From contig CADAFP010000012.1 of NCBI GenBank assembly GCA_902787185.1, positions 26,469-90,468 of the forward strand: a DNA stretch of 64,000 nt. The letters run 5' to 3'. Under the pieces are notes generated by a model, which saw only the letters and a program-made list of their open reading frames with translations, was not told the origin of the DNA and searched no databases. Positions 29,636 through 38,783 of this stretch are shown piece after piece; within the stretch, counting starts at the first letter, position 1; each line of letters begins with the position of its first letter. Source of the stretch: an uncultured Bacteroidales bacterium. GTDB lineage: Bacteria > Bacteroidota > Bacteroidia > Bacteroidales > Muribaculaceae. A program made the position numbers and the translations under genes.

Positions 29636-31099
29636 TTAAATCCAGCCCATCGAGTGGTAGAGGAAAGCGATGATATAGCCGGCAACACATGCGACGACGG
29701 TGTGAACCATACCCGGCATCATGAACGAGTGGTTCAACAGGTACTTGCCGATGACGGTGGTACCCGTGCGGTCGAAGTTCACCGTAGCGATATCCGAGGG
29801 ATAGTTGGGGATGAAGAAGTATCCATAAACCGAGGGAAGCACGCCCAGCAGAATCCAACCGTCAATGCCCAGCTTATAGGCCAGCGGCAGCATGGCAACA
29901 ACCACAGCGCCCTGTGAATTGACAAGCACTGACACAAGGAAGAACGCAAACGCAATCGACCACGGGTATTGCTCAACCATGCCAGCCAGCATCTCCTGAA
30001 TCTCACCCAGATAGTTGGCGAAGTAGGTGTCAGCAAGCCATGCGATACCATAGATAGCAACCACGGCAACCATACCGCTCTGCCAAACGGGACCAGCGAT
30101 GGCCTTCTTGGGCGACGCCTTGCAGAAGATGATCATCAGCGCTGCGGCGGTAATCATCACAATCTGGATGACGAGGTTCATCTTCAACGGGGTGGGATGA
30201 ACCTTGGTGATACCCTCAATATTGATACCCAACTTGGCCAACTGGTCGGCGGTGATAGTCACACGCGAGCCGATGAGTTCGACAGTGGCATCACCGTCAA
30301 TGGCCTTGATGGTGTCATAGGTGGGCAGGAGTTCCTGGAAAATAGCGAAGAACACGATAACCAGCAGGGCTCCGAAGAAGATATACACGGCACGCTTGCT
30401 CTCGGGAGCAATCTTCTTGTCGAGAGTCGTGGCATTGCTGCCGTAGATGTACTCGCGCTGGGCGGGGTCGGCGATCTTCTTTTGGAACTCGGGATCCTTG
30501 TCCAGATCCTTGCCGCGCTTGTAGGATGCGATTGAGGCCATCAAGATACCCAGCAAGCAGGCGGGAATGGTCACCATGAGCACCTTGGGGATGGTGATGT
30601 CATAGCCGTTAGCGCCGCTGATGGTGATGAATGCCACAACGGCGGCCGCAATGGGCGAGCAGGTGATACCAATCTGCGACGCGATGCTGGCGATACCGCA
30701 GGGACGCTCGGGACGGATGCCCTTCTTGATCGCGATGTCGCAGATGATGGGCATCAACGTGTAAACCACATGGCCAGTGCCGACGAGCACCGTCAGGAAG
30801 AAAGTGCACAGGGGGGCCAGGAAGGTGATGCGGGCGGGATGCTTGCGCAACATCCTCTCGGCTAACTGTATGAGCCAGTCCATACCGCCCGAGGCCTGCA
30901 TAATGCCGGCACAGGTGACGGCTGCAATGATGATGTAAATCACATCGGTAGGCGGGGTGCCCGGTTTCATACCGAAGCCAAAAACGAGAATTGCCAGGCC
31001 GATGCCAGATATTGCACCCAAAGCCAGGCTACCATATCGTGAGCCGAGCCACAATGCGCCCAGCACGATACAGAGTTGTAAAATCATTAAAAGTGACAT
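29636..31099 (-). CDS. dcuB: Anaerobic C4-dicarboxylate transporter, DcuA/DcuB family
   Basis: A 487-residue inner-membrane carrier that exchanges fumarate, malate or aspartate for succinate. It follows E. coli DcuB closely: GKPPVDV-like PGTPPTDVIYIIIAAV, ASGGMDWLIQLAERMLRK, GTGHVVYTLMPIICDIAIKKGIRPERP and RGKDLDKDPEFQK. About 12 membrane helices are evident. In gut Bacteroidales, fumarate respiration makes succinate the main end product. The porin gene at 31183 is directly upstream in the same direction and probably provides outer-membrane passage. DcuA versus DcuB cannot be settled by eye. Confidence 0.95.
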   Translation of the reverse strand: MSLLMILQLCIVLGALWLGSRYGSLALGAISGIGLAILVFGFGMKPGTPPTDVIYIIIAAVTCAGIMQASGGMDWLIQLAERMLRKHPARITFLAPLCTFFLTVLVGTGHVVYTLMPIICDIAIKKGIRPERPCGIASIASQIGITCSPIAAAVVAFITISGANGYDITIPKVLMVTIPACLLGILMASIASYKRGKDLDKDPEFQKKIADPAQREYIYGSNATTLDKKIAPESKRAVYIFFGALLVIVFFAIFQELLPTYDTIKAIDGDATVELIGSRVTITADQLAKLGINIEGITKVHPTPLKMNLVIQIVMITAAALMIIFCKASPKKAIAGPVWQSGMVAVVAIYGIAWLADTYFANYLGEIQEMLAGMVEQYPWSIAFAFFLVSVLVNSQGAVVVAMLPLAYKLGIDGWILLGVLPSVYGYFFIPNYPSDIATVNFDRTGTTVIGKYLLNHSFMMPGMVHTVVACVAGYIIAFLYHSMGWI

Positions 31100-31105
31100 A
31101 TTGTT

Positions 31106-31182
31106 TCAGTTAATAGTGAACAGTGAACAGTGAATAGTGAACAGTGAATAGTTAACAGTGAATAGTTAATAGTTAACAGTTA
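31106..31182. repeat. Period-7 tandem repeat (GTGAACA/GTTAACA type)
   Basis: About ten units of GTGAACA, GTGAATA and GTTAATA fill the gap between the porin stop and the Dcu start, the same sequence type as at 27188-27284. Confidence 0.8.
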
Positions 31183-32307
31183 TTAGTAGCGGATGCTCAA
31201 CTGGACAAAGACGGTGCTGTAGTCGGGATCGGCAAGTGCACGGTCGTGGGTGAAGCAATACTCGGTCTGCACCTCGAGGTACTTGCAGAAGCGGTAATTC
31301 AGACCCACCTCGTAGTTGGTCTTGGCGGCCACACTCGATGCGGTGGGGCGGTAGAGGTCATAGCGGGCCTTGGCCATCAGTTTGTCCTTGACAACGGGGA
31401 CGATGGCGAGGGCATAGATACCGTCGGACTTGTCGTTAGCGACCTCATTGCCATTCTTGTCGGTGTAGGTCTTGATGGCTACATCACTGGCGTTAGCACT
31501 ATTCTGATAGGTGGTGGCAAAGCCGCGGCCTGTCGAGTGGATATACTCGGTGCGCAACTGCAGGTCACCCTTCTTGTACTCGGCACTGAAGGCATAGCGG
31601 TGCTGGCGCAGGCTCACCGTCTGTCCCCCACCCTTGCGGGCATAGGACCCTTCCCAGCCAAAGGCGCCAAGCCTCATGCCGCTGATGGGCATCACCCATG
31701 CGCCGCCAATGATGTCCTTCCTCTCGTCCACGTCCTTGACATTGATGCCCTGGCCGTTGAACACGCCCACCTGGTAATGGATCAGGTTGCGGCCGCTGCC
31801 GTTCTTGAGGAAGTCGCCCTGGAACTGCAAACCGATGTCACGGCCATTGCTGGCGTGCATACCCGTGCGGTCGCTGAAACCCGCCAGTTTGCTCACAGGC
31901 TGTGAATAGCCCATGAAGCCCTGGTCGATGGGGTTCATCGGGTTCTCGTAGGTGAACGGGCGCTTGAACTGGCCCAACTTCACGCGGAAGAATTCAAACT
32001 TCTGCCACTCAATGAAGTAGTCCACCAGCCTGGGGCTGCTGCCCAGCGTCGTGCTGTTACCATTGATTTGGCCCTGAATCTTGTAATAAAAGTCGTTGAG
32101 GATGCGGCCCTCGATTGACGCCCTGACGAGCCTGATGTCAAAAGAGTTACTGTTATTACCGTCCTGGAACGTCGCTTGGTAGGACGCCATGGCAAAACCG
32201 CTGAACTTGGGCTTAGTGAAAATCGCGTTATTGCCGTCGCCCTCGGCAGCCATCGCCGAAAGCAGAAACATCGCTCCCAATAGGGTCAGTAGTAATCGTT
32301 TCATCAT
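31183..32307 (-). CDS. Outer-membrane porin, OprP-like beta barrel
   Basis: A 374-residue outer-membrane barrel. A signal peptide (MKRLLLTLLGAMFLLSAMA; ATG 32304 equally possible) is followed by repeated amphipathic beta strands and ends in aromatic YSTVFVQLSIRY, the usual barrel-insertion terminus. SGFAMASYQATFQ and EFFRVKLGQFKRPFTYENP are typical of the phosphate-selective porin O/P family. It lies directly upstream of the Dcu gene, so it may admit dicarboxylates rather than phosphate. A TACTTTTG -7 element is at 32346-32339 (minus). Confidence 0.88.
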   Translation of the reverse strand: MMKRLLLTLLGAMFLLSAMAAEGDGNNAIFTKPKFSGFAMASYQATFQDGNNSNSFDIRLVRASIEGRILNDFYYKIQGQINGNSTTLGSSPRLVDYFIEWQKFEFFRVKLGQFKRPFTYENPMNPIDQGFMGYSQPVSKLAGFSDRTGMHASNGRDIGLQFQGDFLKNGSGRNLIHYQVGVFNGQGINVKDVDERKDIIGGAWVMPISGMRLGAFGWEGSYARKGGGQTVSLRQHRYAFSAEYKKGDLQLRTEYIHSTGRGFATTYQNSANASDVAIKTYTDKNGNEVANDKSDGIYALAIVPVVKDKLMAKARYDLYRPTASSVAAKTNYEVGLNYRFCKYLEVQTEYCFTHDRALADPDYSTVFVQLSIRY

Positions 32308-32568
32308 TGTATAATTTTTAGAGGTTGATTATTATTCACAAAAGTAATGCTTTTCTTTCAATTAGCTTTTACAAAACGTATTTTTTTGTGAAAAATCTCT
32401 GAATTTTTCACATTTTGTCTTACTGAGGCCATTGCCGAAATGGGGATTTTTGAAAAAAAGCGACGACAATCGGAGTTTTTCCAGGAAAATAGCTATATTT
32501 GCAGGTTGAGAAATAAAGAAACTAAACCGCGAGACGTTCAGTAGCGCCTCCACCAACACCAAATCACT

Positions 32569-33750
32569 ATGATAGAGAACGAGAACATACCCATTCCAGT
32601 GGAGTATCAGGACATCTGCCCGATTCCTGACAAGGATTTCCAGACCGCCATGACCATCCTGGTGCAGGAACCCGGTTTCCAGAACATCGTGAGCATGGCA
32701 TTGCCCAACTACAAGTACTCTGAGTTCAAGCATGTGTTGCTGGGCATCAATTCCAAGCATGAGTTCCAAATTAAGGTGATGAAGCCCTTCATCGAGGGTC
32801 TGATGGCCAAGACAGCCACCACACTCACCACCAGCGGCGCCGAGAACCTGGACAAAGAGATGCCCTACACCTTTGTCACCAACCACCGCGACATCGTGCT
32901 CGACTCGGCACAGTTGAGCTACCTGCTGCTCAAGGGCGGACGTGACGCGTGCGAAATCGCCATCGGCAACAACCTGCTCATCTATGACTGGATTACCAAG
33001 TTGGTGCGCATGAACAAGAGTTTCATCGTGAAGCGCAACCTGGGCCGCATCCAGACGCTGACCGCCGCCGTACAGCTGTCGGGTTACATGCACTTTGCCG
33101 TGCTGCAGAAACACGCCTCGCTGTGGATTGCCCAACGCGAGGGCCGCTGCAAGGACAGCAACGACCGCACCCAGGAGAGCCTGATCAAGATGCTCGCCTA
33201 TGGCAACCGCGACAAGTCCTTCATCGAGAGCCTCAAGGAACTGAACATCGCTCCCATCTCCATCAGTTATGAGTATGACCCCAACGATTACCTCAAGGCC
33301 AAAGAGTTCCTGTGCAAGAGCAAGAACCCCAACTGGCGCAAGGCTCCCGAGGACGACCTCATCAGCATGAAAACGGGCATTATCGGGCACAAGGGCGAGG
33401 TACACTATGCCTTCACGCCGTGCATCAACGAGGAACTGGACAACATCCCCGAGGGTCTGGACAAGTTCCTGGAGGTGGACCGCGTGTGCGCCATCATCGA
33501 CCACGCCATCCATCAGAACTACAAAATCTTCAAGACCAACTACATCGCCCACGACATCCTGTATGACGACAAGCACTTTGCCGACAAATACACCCAGGAG
33601 GAACGCGAGGCATTTGAGCAGTACCTCTCGAGTCAGATTGACAAGACCGAGGGCATCAAGCTGAGCGAGGCCGACCGCTTCTACATGTACAACAAGATGC
33701 TGCAGATGTACAGCAACCCGCTGAGCAACTACTTGGAGGCCACTAAGTAG
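32569..33750 (+). CDS. PlsC-like acyltransferase
   Basis: A 393-residue protein with a glycerolipid acyltransferase motif NHRDIVLD (H-x4-D) near residue 105 and a second block, IAQREGRCKDSNDRTQESL, that matches the family's EGxR site. It probably transfers a fatty acyl group to a glycerol- or amino-lipid precursor at the inner membrane. There is no signal peptide and no long membrane span. TATATTTG at 32494-32501 is a likely promoter element. It is followed by a period-7 repeat and a phosphoesterase gene. Confidence 0.85.
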   Translation: MIENENIPIPVEYQDICPIPDKDFQTAMTILVQEPGFQNIVSMALPNYKYSEFKHVLLGINSKHEFQIKVMKPFIEGLMAKTATTLTTSGAENLDKEMPYTFVTNHRDIVLDSAQLSYLLLKGGRDACEIAIGNNLLIYDWITKLVRMNKSFIVKRNLGRIQTLTAAVQLSGYMHFAVLQKHASLWIAQREGRCKDSNDRTQESLIKMLAYGNRDKSFIESLKELNIAPISISYEYDPNDYLKAKEFLCKSKNPNWRKAPEDDLISMKTGIIGHKGEVHYAFTPCINEELDNIPEGLDKFLEVDRVCAIIDHAIHQNYKIFKTNYIAHDILYDDKHFADKYTQEEREAFEQYLSSQIDKTEGIKLSEADRFYMYNKMLQMYSNPLSNYLEATK

Positions 33751-33756
33751 GCTTCA

Positions 33757-33853
33757 GGCATTAGGTTTTAGGATTTAGGTGGCATCCGCGAACTGAATGT
33801 TAACCCCTAACACCTAAAACCTAATACCTAACACCTAAAACCTAACACCTAAA
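33757..33853. repeat. Period-7 repeat with inverted halves (TTAGG...CCTAA)
   Basis: A left block of TTAGG units (33757-33780) and a right block of CCTAAAA/CCTAACA units (33800-33853) are inverted complements around a short unique core. The tract ends one base before the next ATG at 33855, so it replaces the normal ribosome-binding region. Confidence 0.8.
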
Positions 33854-33854
33854 T

Positions 33855-35030
33855 ATGAAAATTCACTGGTTAGGATTAATCGTCGTGGCGGTGCTCTGCA
33901 TCGCCATGGACGTTTATATCTGCCGACGGTTGCGACGCAGCGGCTATCGGCTGACGGCAAGGTTCAACGCTGTGCTGGCGGTGCTTACTGCAGCTCTTGC
34001 CACCGCTGTCGCTGTCATGCCCCTCAGTGAGGCTTCAACGCCCAACAGCACCTTTGTCACAGGCCAATACCTGCTCTACACCTTCTTTGCCATCATCGCG
34101 CCCAAGGCCCTGGGAATGCTCATCTATGGCATCGGGCGGCTCATCAGGCAACGGTGGATGACCGTGTGCGCCTTCTTGGTGGCGGCGCTGGTGTTTGGCA
34201 TCATGTGGTGGGGAGCCATCATCACACCCGGCAAAATCGAGGTCAAGGAGGTGGAACTGGCATTTGACAACCTGCCAGACGCCTTCGACGGCTACCGCAT
34301 CGTGCAGTGGAGCGATGCCCACCTGGGTACCTATAACGGGCGCACTGCCATCGTCGAGCGGCAGATCAACACCATCAACGACCTCCACCCCGACATGATT
34401 TGTTTCACGGGTGACCTTGTGAGCCGCAAGACCGACGAGGCCCTGCCCTATCGTGACCTGCTGACAAAACTGCGTGCCCCCGACGGCGTTTTCTCGGTGC
34501 TGGGCAACCATGACTATGACAACTATGTGCGGTGGGATGACGAACAGGTCAAACTGGCCGACCGCAAAGCCTTGTGCGACATGCAGCAAGTCGTCGGCTG
34601 GCGTTTGCTCAACGACGATTATGCAATCATCAAGCGTGGCGGCGACCAGATTGTCGTCATCGGCACCGAGAACTATGGTGACCACCCGTTTGAGAAGCGA
34701 GGCAACCTGGCTCGGGCCTATAGCGGCCTGCGCGACAACAACTTCAAGATTGAGTTGCAACACAACCCGTATGCCTGGCGCGCCAACACCCTACCCAACA
34801 GCAACATCGACCTGATGCTGGCGGGCCACACCCATGCCTGGCAGATTCTCTTGAAGCTGGGCGACTGGCAATGGTCGCCCGCATGCTTGCGCTACCCCGA
34901 GTGGGGCGGAGCCTACCGTGAGGGCAATCAACAGCTGTATGTCAACATCGGTACCGGAATGGTGGGACCACCCATGCGCATCGGCGCGACTCCCGAAATC
35001 ACCGTCATCACTCTTCGGAAGAAGAATTAG
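33855..35030 (+). CDS. Membrane-anchored metallophosphoesterase
   Basis: A 391-residue calcineurin-like phosphoesterase of the YkuE/YaeI type. Four N-terminal membrane helices (to about residue 130) are followed by metal-site motifs WSDAHLG, FTGDLVSRK, GNHDYDNY and AGHTHAWQ. NIGTGMVGPPMRIGATPEITVI closes the fold. YkuE-type enzymes act on phospholipids or cell-envelope substrates on the outer face of the membrane; here the substrate is unknown. The start is set by ATG 33855 (MKIHWLGLIV) next to the repeat tract. Confidence 0.9.
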   Translation: MKIHWLGLIVVAVLCIAMDVYICRRLRRSGYRLTARFNAVLAVLTAALATAVAVMPLSEASTPNSTFVTGQYLLYTFFAIIAPKALGMLIYGIGRLIRQRWMTVCAFLVAALVFGIMWWGAIITPGKIEVKEVELAFDNLPDAFDGYRIVQWSDAHLGTYNGRTAIVERQINTINDLHPDMICFTGDLVSRKTDEALPYRDLLTKLRAPDGVFSVLGNHDYDNYVRWDDEQVKLADRKALCDMQQVVGWRLLNDDYAIIKRGGDQIVVIGTENYGDHPFEKRGNLARAYSGLRDNNFKIELQHNPYAWRANTLPNSNIDLMLAGHTHAWQILLKLGDWQWSPACLRYPEWGGAYREGNQQLYVNIGTGMVGPPMRIGATPEITVITLRKKN

Positions 35031-35130
35031 AAATTAGGAATTAGGCTTTAGGCATTAGGCTTTAGGTATTAGGCTTTAGGTATTAGGCTTTAGGGCGCGG
35101 ATGCCAACTAGGGACTAGAAATTAGGGACT
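35027..35130. repeat. Period-7 tandem repeat (TTAGGCT/TTAGGTA type)
   Basis: About 11 units of TTAGGCT, TTAGGCA and TTAGGTA are followed by weaker ACTAGGG/ACTAGAA units, between the phosphoesterase stop and tex. Confidence 0.8.
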
Positions 35131-35167
35131 AAAAACTAAAAAAACTGACAATTAAAAACAAAATAAT

Positions 35168-37306
35168 ATGGCCGATAAACTCTCGACGCTCATTTCTCAA
35201 GAGCTCAACATCCCCATCAACCAGGTGGCAGGCACCGTTAATCTGCTTGACGACGGTGCGACCATCCCGTTCATCAGCCGTTACCGCAAGGAGGTGACCG
35301 GCAACCTCGATGACTTCTCCATCCAGTCCATCGACCAGCGTCTGCGCTACTACCGCGAGCTGGAGAAACGCCGTGCCACCATCCTCAAGACCATCGAGGC
35401 GCAGGACAAACTAACGCCCGAATTGGCCGACCGCATCAACAACTGCTGGGATGCCAACACGCTCGAGGACATCTACCTGCCCTACAAGCCCAAACGCAAA
35501 ACGCGCGCCGAGGCCGCCCGCCAGTTGGGCCTGGAACCGCTGGCCAAGATCATCATGTCGCAGCGCGGCGGCAATATCGAGGAGCGTGCCCGTCAGTTTG
35601 TTGACGGCGACAAGGTACCCGACACCGATGCCGCCATCGCAGGTGCCCAGGACATCATCGCCGAGTGGGTGAGCGAGAACGAGGCGGTACGCAATGCCGT
35701 GCGCCGTGGCTTCAAGTATGACGCACGACTGGTGTCCCATTTTGTCAAGGGTAAAGAGATTGAAGGACGCAACTACGAGAACTACTACGAGTATTCGATG
35801 CCGCTCAAGCGCGTATCCAGCCATCAGCTGCTGGCCATACGCCGTGGCGAGAAAGAAGGGTTCCTCAAGGTGGGTATCGAGATTAACGATGACCGCACAC
35901 TCGACAACATCGCCCGTATCGTCGTCAAGGGTAACGGCGAATCGTCACAGCTGGTCGAGGAGGCTGCCGAGGACAGCTTCAAGCGTCTGGTGAAGCCCTC
36001 GATTGAAACCGAATTTGCCACCGCGGCCAAGGAGAAAGCCGACGATGAGGCCATCGAGACGTTTGCCCAGAACGTGCGTCAGTTGCTGTTCGCACCGCCG
36101 TTGGGCCGCAAACGTGTGCTTGCCGTTGACCCGGGATTCCGCACGGGCTGCAAGGTGGTGTGCCTCGACGAGCAGGGCAACCTGCTGCACAACGACGTCA
36201 TCTACCCCACCGCCCCCCACAACGACATCGAGGGCGCCACCAAAAAGATACACTCGCTCACCGAAGCCTATAAGATTGACGCCATTGCCTTGGGCAACGG
36301 CACGGCAAGCCGCGAGACCGAGCGTTTTCTGAAACGCATCCGCTACCGTCGCCCCATCGACGTGTTTGTCGTGAGCGAGAACGGCGCGTCCATCTATAGC
36401 GCCAGCAAGATTGCCCGTGACGAGTTTCCTGACAAGGACGTGACCGTGCGCGGTGCCGTTTCCATCGGGCGACGTCTGCTCGACCCGCTTGCCGAGTTGG
36501 TGAAAATCGACCCCAAGAGCATCGGTGTGGGCCAGTACCAGCACGACGTCGATCAGACGCGCCTCAAGGAGGCACTGGATTTCACGGTGCAGAGCTGCGT
36601 TAACAGCGTGGGCGTAAACGTCAACACGGCCTCCAAGGAACTGCTAACCTATATCGCTGGCCTGGGTCCCACCCTGGCCCAGAACATCGTCGATTACCGC
36701 GCCGCCAACGGCCATTTCACCTCACGCCAGCAGTTGTTGAAGGTGCCCAAACTCGGACCCAAGACGTTTGAGCAGGCGGCAGGTTTCCTGCGCGTTCCCG
36801 AGAGCGACAACCCGCTGGACAACAGCGCAGTCCACCCCGAGCGCTACGCCTTGGTGGAGCAGATGGCTCACGACTGCGGATGCAGCATCGCCGACCTTAT
36901 CAAGGACAAGGCGCAACGCGACAAAATCGACCTGAAGCGTTACCTTTCCAAGGATGTGGGTGAGCCCACCCTGCGCGACATTATGAGCGAGTTGGAGAAA
37001 CCGGGCCGCGACCCGCGCTCGACAGTGCAGGTATGGGAGTTTGACGACAACGTCAACGACATCAAGGATCTGCGCGAGGGCATGGAGCTGAACGGAATCG
37101 TGACCAACGTGACGCAATTCGGCGCTTTCGTTGACCTGGGCATCCACAAGGATGGACTGGTGCACGTTTCCCAGATGCCCCAGCGCGGCATCCCCGCCGC
37201 CCGCCAAGTCCACGTCCACCAGCACGTGCGTGTCGCCGTCACCGGCATCGACATGGAACGCGGCCGCATCGCCTTGTCGATGCGCGGCATTGACCAACCG
37301 AAATAA
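35168..37306 (+). CDS. tex: Tex family RNA-binding transcription accessory protein
   Basis: A 712-residue Tex protein. It has the helical N-terminal domain (NQVAGTVNLLDDGATIPFIS), the YqgF/RuvC-like core (LAVDPGFRTGCKVVCLDEQG), a helix-hairpin-helix pair (VNTASKELLTYIAGLGPTLA and LLKVPKLGPKTFEQAAGFLR) and a C-terminal S1 domain (GMELNGIVTNVTQFGAFVDLGIHKDGLVH). Tex binds RNA and RNA polymerase and affects transcription. The usual length is about 710-780. The C terminus stops just after the S1 domain. The gene is complete. Confidence 0.97.
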   Translation: MADKLSTLISQELNIPINQVAGTVNLLDDGATIPFISRYRKEVTGNLDDFSIQSIDQRLRYYRELEKRRATILKTIEAQDKLTPELADRINNCWDANTLEDIYLPYKPKRKTRAEAARQLGLEPLAKIIMSQRGGNIEERARQFVDGDKVPDTDAAIAGAQDIIAEWVSENEAVRNAVRRGFKYDARLVSHFVKGKEIEGRNYENYYEYSMPLKRVSSHQLLAIRRGEKEGFLKVGIEINDDRTLDNIARIVVKGNGESSQLVEEAAEDSFKRLVKPSIETEFATAAKEKADDEAIETFAQNVRQLLFAPPLGRKRVLAVDPGFRTGCKVVCLDEQGNLLHNDVIYPTAPHNDIEGATKKIHSLTEAYKIDAIALGNGTASRETERFLKRIRYRRPIDVFVVSENGASIYSASKIARDEFPDKDVTVRGAVSIGRRLLDPLAELVKIDPKSIGVGQYQHDVDQTRLKEALDFTVQSCVNSVGVNVNTASKELLTYIAGLGPTLAQNIVDYRAANGHFTSRQQLLKVPKLGPKTFEQAAGFLRVPESDNPLDNSAVHPERYALVEQMAHDCGCSIADLIKDKAQRDKIDLKRYLSKDVGEPTLRDIMSELEKPGRDPRSTVQVWEFDDNVNDIKDLREGMELNGIVTNVTQFGAFVDLGIHKDGLVHVSQMPQRGIPAARQVHVHQHVRVAVTGIDMERGRIALSMRGIDQPK

Positions 37307-37387
37307 TTTAAACTACAAATTTCACGAATCGACACGAATAACAACACCCGTTGTCGAATCAGAATATTTCGCACTTTTTTCTTCTAA

Positions 37388-37421
37388 TTTGCATCTCATT
37401 TGAAGAAAAGAAGTAAATTTG
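37388..37421 (+). promoter_or_regulatory. Promoter of the structured RNA candidate
   Basis: TTTG (37388-37391), 22 bases and TAAATTTG (37414-37421) resemble the Bacteroidetes consensus with a slightly long spacer. A perfect 10-bp dyad, CAAGTGGTAA/TTACCACTTG, covers the expected start site (37421-37448). Confidence 0.5.
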
Positions 37422-37426
37422 CAAGT

Positions 37427-37628
37427 GGTAATCTTAGGGTTACCACTTGTGACGTATTGAAAAAGAAGCGTTTTGCTTTTCGCTTATTGTAGAAACGTAG
37501 GATCTTTCAACATTGATGCGAGGTTAGCAAGCGGTTCTCACGCTTTGCGTGGGCTGCTTATCTCACATCTGCATCAAGGGTTTCCTACGACCTCTACAAT
37601 AGACGTGGCAATTCAGTCCACGCTTTTT
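37427..37628 (+). ncRNA. Candidate structured non-coding RNA, possibly 6S-like
   Basis: No protein fits this 364-bp gap after tex. A rod-like fold does: ATTGTAGA (37486-37493) with TCTACAAT (37593-37600), CGTAGGA (37496-37502) with TCCTACG (37583-37589), TTGATGC (37513-37519) with GCATCAA (37571-37577), and an apical CACGC-TTT-GCGTG (37539-37551). Unpaired bulges separate the stems. A terminator GTGG...CCAC with TTTTT closes it (37605-37628). The long interrupted hairpin of about 115-200 nt recalls 6S RNA or the Bacteroidales-1 motif, but I cannot confirm either. The same 3' terminator module recurs at 41191-41216. Confidence 0.5.
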
Positions 37629-37670
37629 ATATTAATTAATATCATGAGGACTGCATGAGAAGTTATTAAA

Positions 37671-38372
37671 ATGAAAAAATCATTAGTTTTTTTTACGATG
37701 GTATTGGGGCTCTCGCTCATCGGCGAGGCACAAATTACAACCTACGAGGAATTCAAAGCATCCTCTGAGAATCTTCTAATCTACAAAGGAAAGAAGATGG
37801 ATCAAATCGATTATGAGAAAACCGCGCTTGCACTCGCTGATTTTTATCCTTTGGATAAGCACAATGCAGTTTCTCATTCAATTGTTTACAATGTGCCTGG
37901 TAAAACTAAAGATCAAATTTACGTTGAGGTGAATAACTGGTTCATTCATTCTTTTAATAGCGGAAAGTCTGTTATTCAACTCAATGATAAAGACGCCGGA
38001 AGTATCATTGGAAAAGGTTATGTAGATGCATTAGGCACCAATTCAGGCTTCTTTAATAAGAGCGATGCTGCTGCATGGGTAATTATTCGCGTAGATATAA
38101 AGGAAGAAAAAATGCGCGTTATTGCAACAATTCAATCATATGAAGTCACAAAAACTACTGGAGTAGGAGCTGCACTATTAGGAGCGACACCTCAACCACC
38201 CAGACTCGTTGAGTACATTCCAAATGAGTGTTTCCCTTATACAAAGAAAGAAAAAGGAACAGGTTCTAAAGCATTGACGCTTGCACACTGTTGGATTGCT
38301 ACATTATTTGACAACTTGAATGATGCTGTAAACAATGGTATCACAGGACTTGAAGATGAAGATGACTTTTAA
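37671..38372 (+). CDS. Exported DUF4468 domain protein
   Basis: A 233-residue protein with a signal peptide (MKKSLVFFTMVLGLSLIGEA) and a DUF4468 (TBP-like fold) domain at about 80-155, shown by IYVEVNNWFIHSFNSGKSVIQLNDKDAGSIIGKGYV split by the usual spacing. The family occurs in Bacteroidetes and its function is unknown. The C-terminal 80 residues are lysine-rich and end in an acidic tail. Its A/T-rich codon use differs from the GC-richer neighbours, hinting at transfer. It is followed by a hairpin around 38419-38462. Confidence 0.85.
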   Translation: MKKSLVFFTMVLGLSLIGEAQITTYEEFKASSENLLIYKGKKMDQIDYEKTALALADFYPLDKHNAVSHSIVYNVPGKTKDQIYVEVNNWFIHSFNSGKSVIQLNDKDAGSIIGKGYVDALGTNSGFFNKSDAAAWVIIRVDIKEEKMRVIATIQSYEVTKTTGVGAALLGATPQPPRLVEYIPNECFPYTKKEKGTGSKALTLAHCWIATLFDNLNDAVNNGITGLEDEDDF

Positions 38373-38460
38373 TCAGTAGCAATAACAGATAAGCAGATTC
38401 TGGTGTCTTTTACGTATAGAGGCGGTTACCGTACCAAAGCGTACGATGGCCGCTTTTATT

Positions 38461-38605
38461 ATGGCACAAGATAAAGAAACAATCAACATCGACCTGATGG
38501 TCCCTACTTCTTGGGAAAAGTTAAACGAAAAACAGCTGCGCTGTGTTCGGGCTGATTGCGCACGGTTTCGCCATGCAGCAGATCAAGACCTACTGCCTTT
38601 ATTGA
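38461..38605 (+). pseudogene. Truncated, frameshifted remnant of a Bacteroidetes phage-like protein
   Basis: The frame from ATG 38461 reads MAQDKETINIDLMVPTSWEKL and NEKQLR. After a shift at about 38540 the +1 frame continues AVFGLIAHGFAMQQIKTYCLY and stops at 38605. The joined peptide has the feel of a known N-terminal family pattern (V-P-x-S/T-W-x-x-L-x-x-x-Q-L...L-I-A). A 2-bp deletion in a GCGC run would explain the shift. The rest of the gene is absent, and an AAA ATPase gene with its own control region lies next to it. The family link is from memory and not certain. Confidence 0.55.
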
Positions 38606-38664
38606 AAATGCGGAGTTATAGTCCCGATTTTCACGATTTTTCTTGGTTGAAATGTGCAAAATAT

Positions 38665-38716
38665 CGGAGTGTATTCCGAAAAAATGGCATTTTAGCGGAA
38701 TATAATCCGAAAAAAT
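38665..38716 (+). promoter_or_regulatory. Two dyad boxes upstream of the DUF4143 ATPase
   Basis: CGGAGTGTATTCCGAAAAAA (38665-38684) and CGGAATATAATCCGAAAAAA (38696-38715) are near-identical boxes, 31 bp apart, each with CGGA...TCCG symmetry. They lie 70-120 bp before ATG 38784 and look like a repeated operator. TATCTTTG at 38751-38758 is the likely -7 element. Confidence 0.5.
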
Positions 38717-38783
38717 ACACAAATCCGCTTGCTTTTTTGGATAATATGATTATCTTTGCGCCTGAAATCCAACGACTCACATC

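Noticed and set aside
32362-33576. 404-codon minus-strand open frame
   Set aside because: Mirror of the acyltransferase gene with NHRDIVLD and EGR motifs. The minus translation is low-complexity V/L/D/H.
37486-37600. TATTGTAGA and TCTACAATAG resembling the Cas12a handle
   Set aside because: The two parts are 100 bases apart as opposite arms of one stem. There is no AATTTCTAC core and no repeat period.
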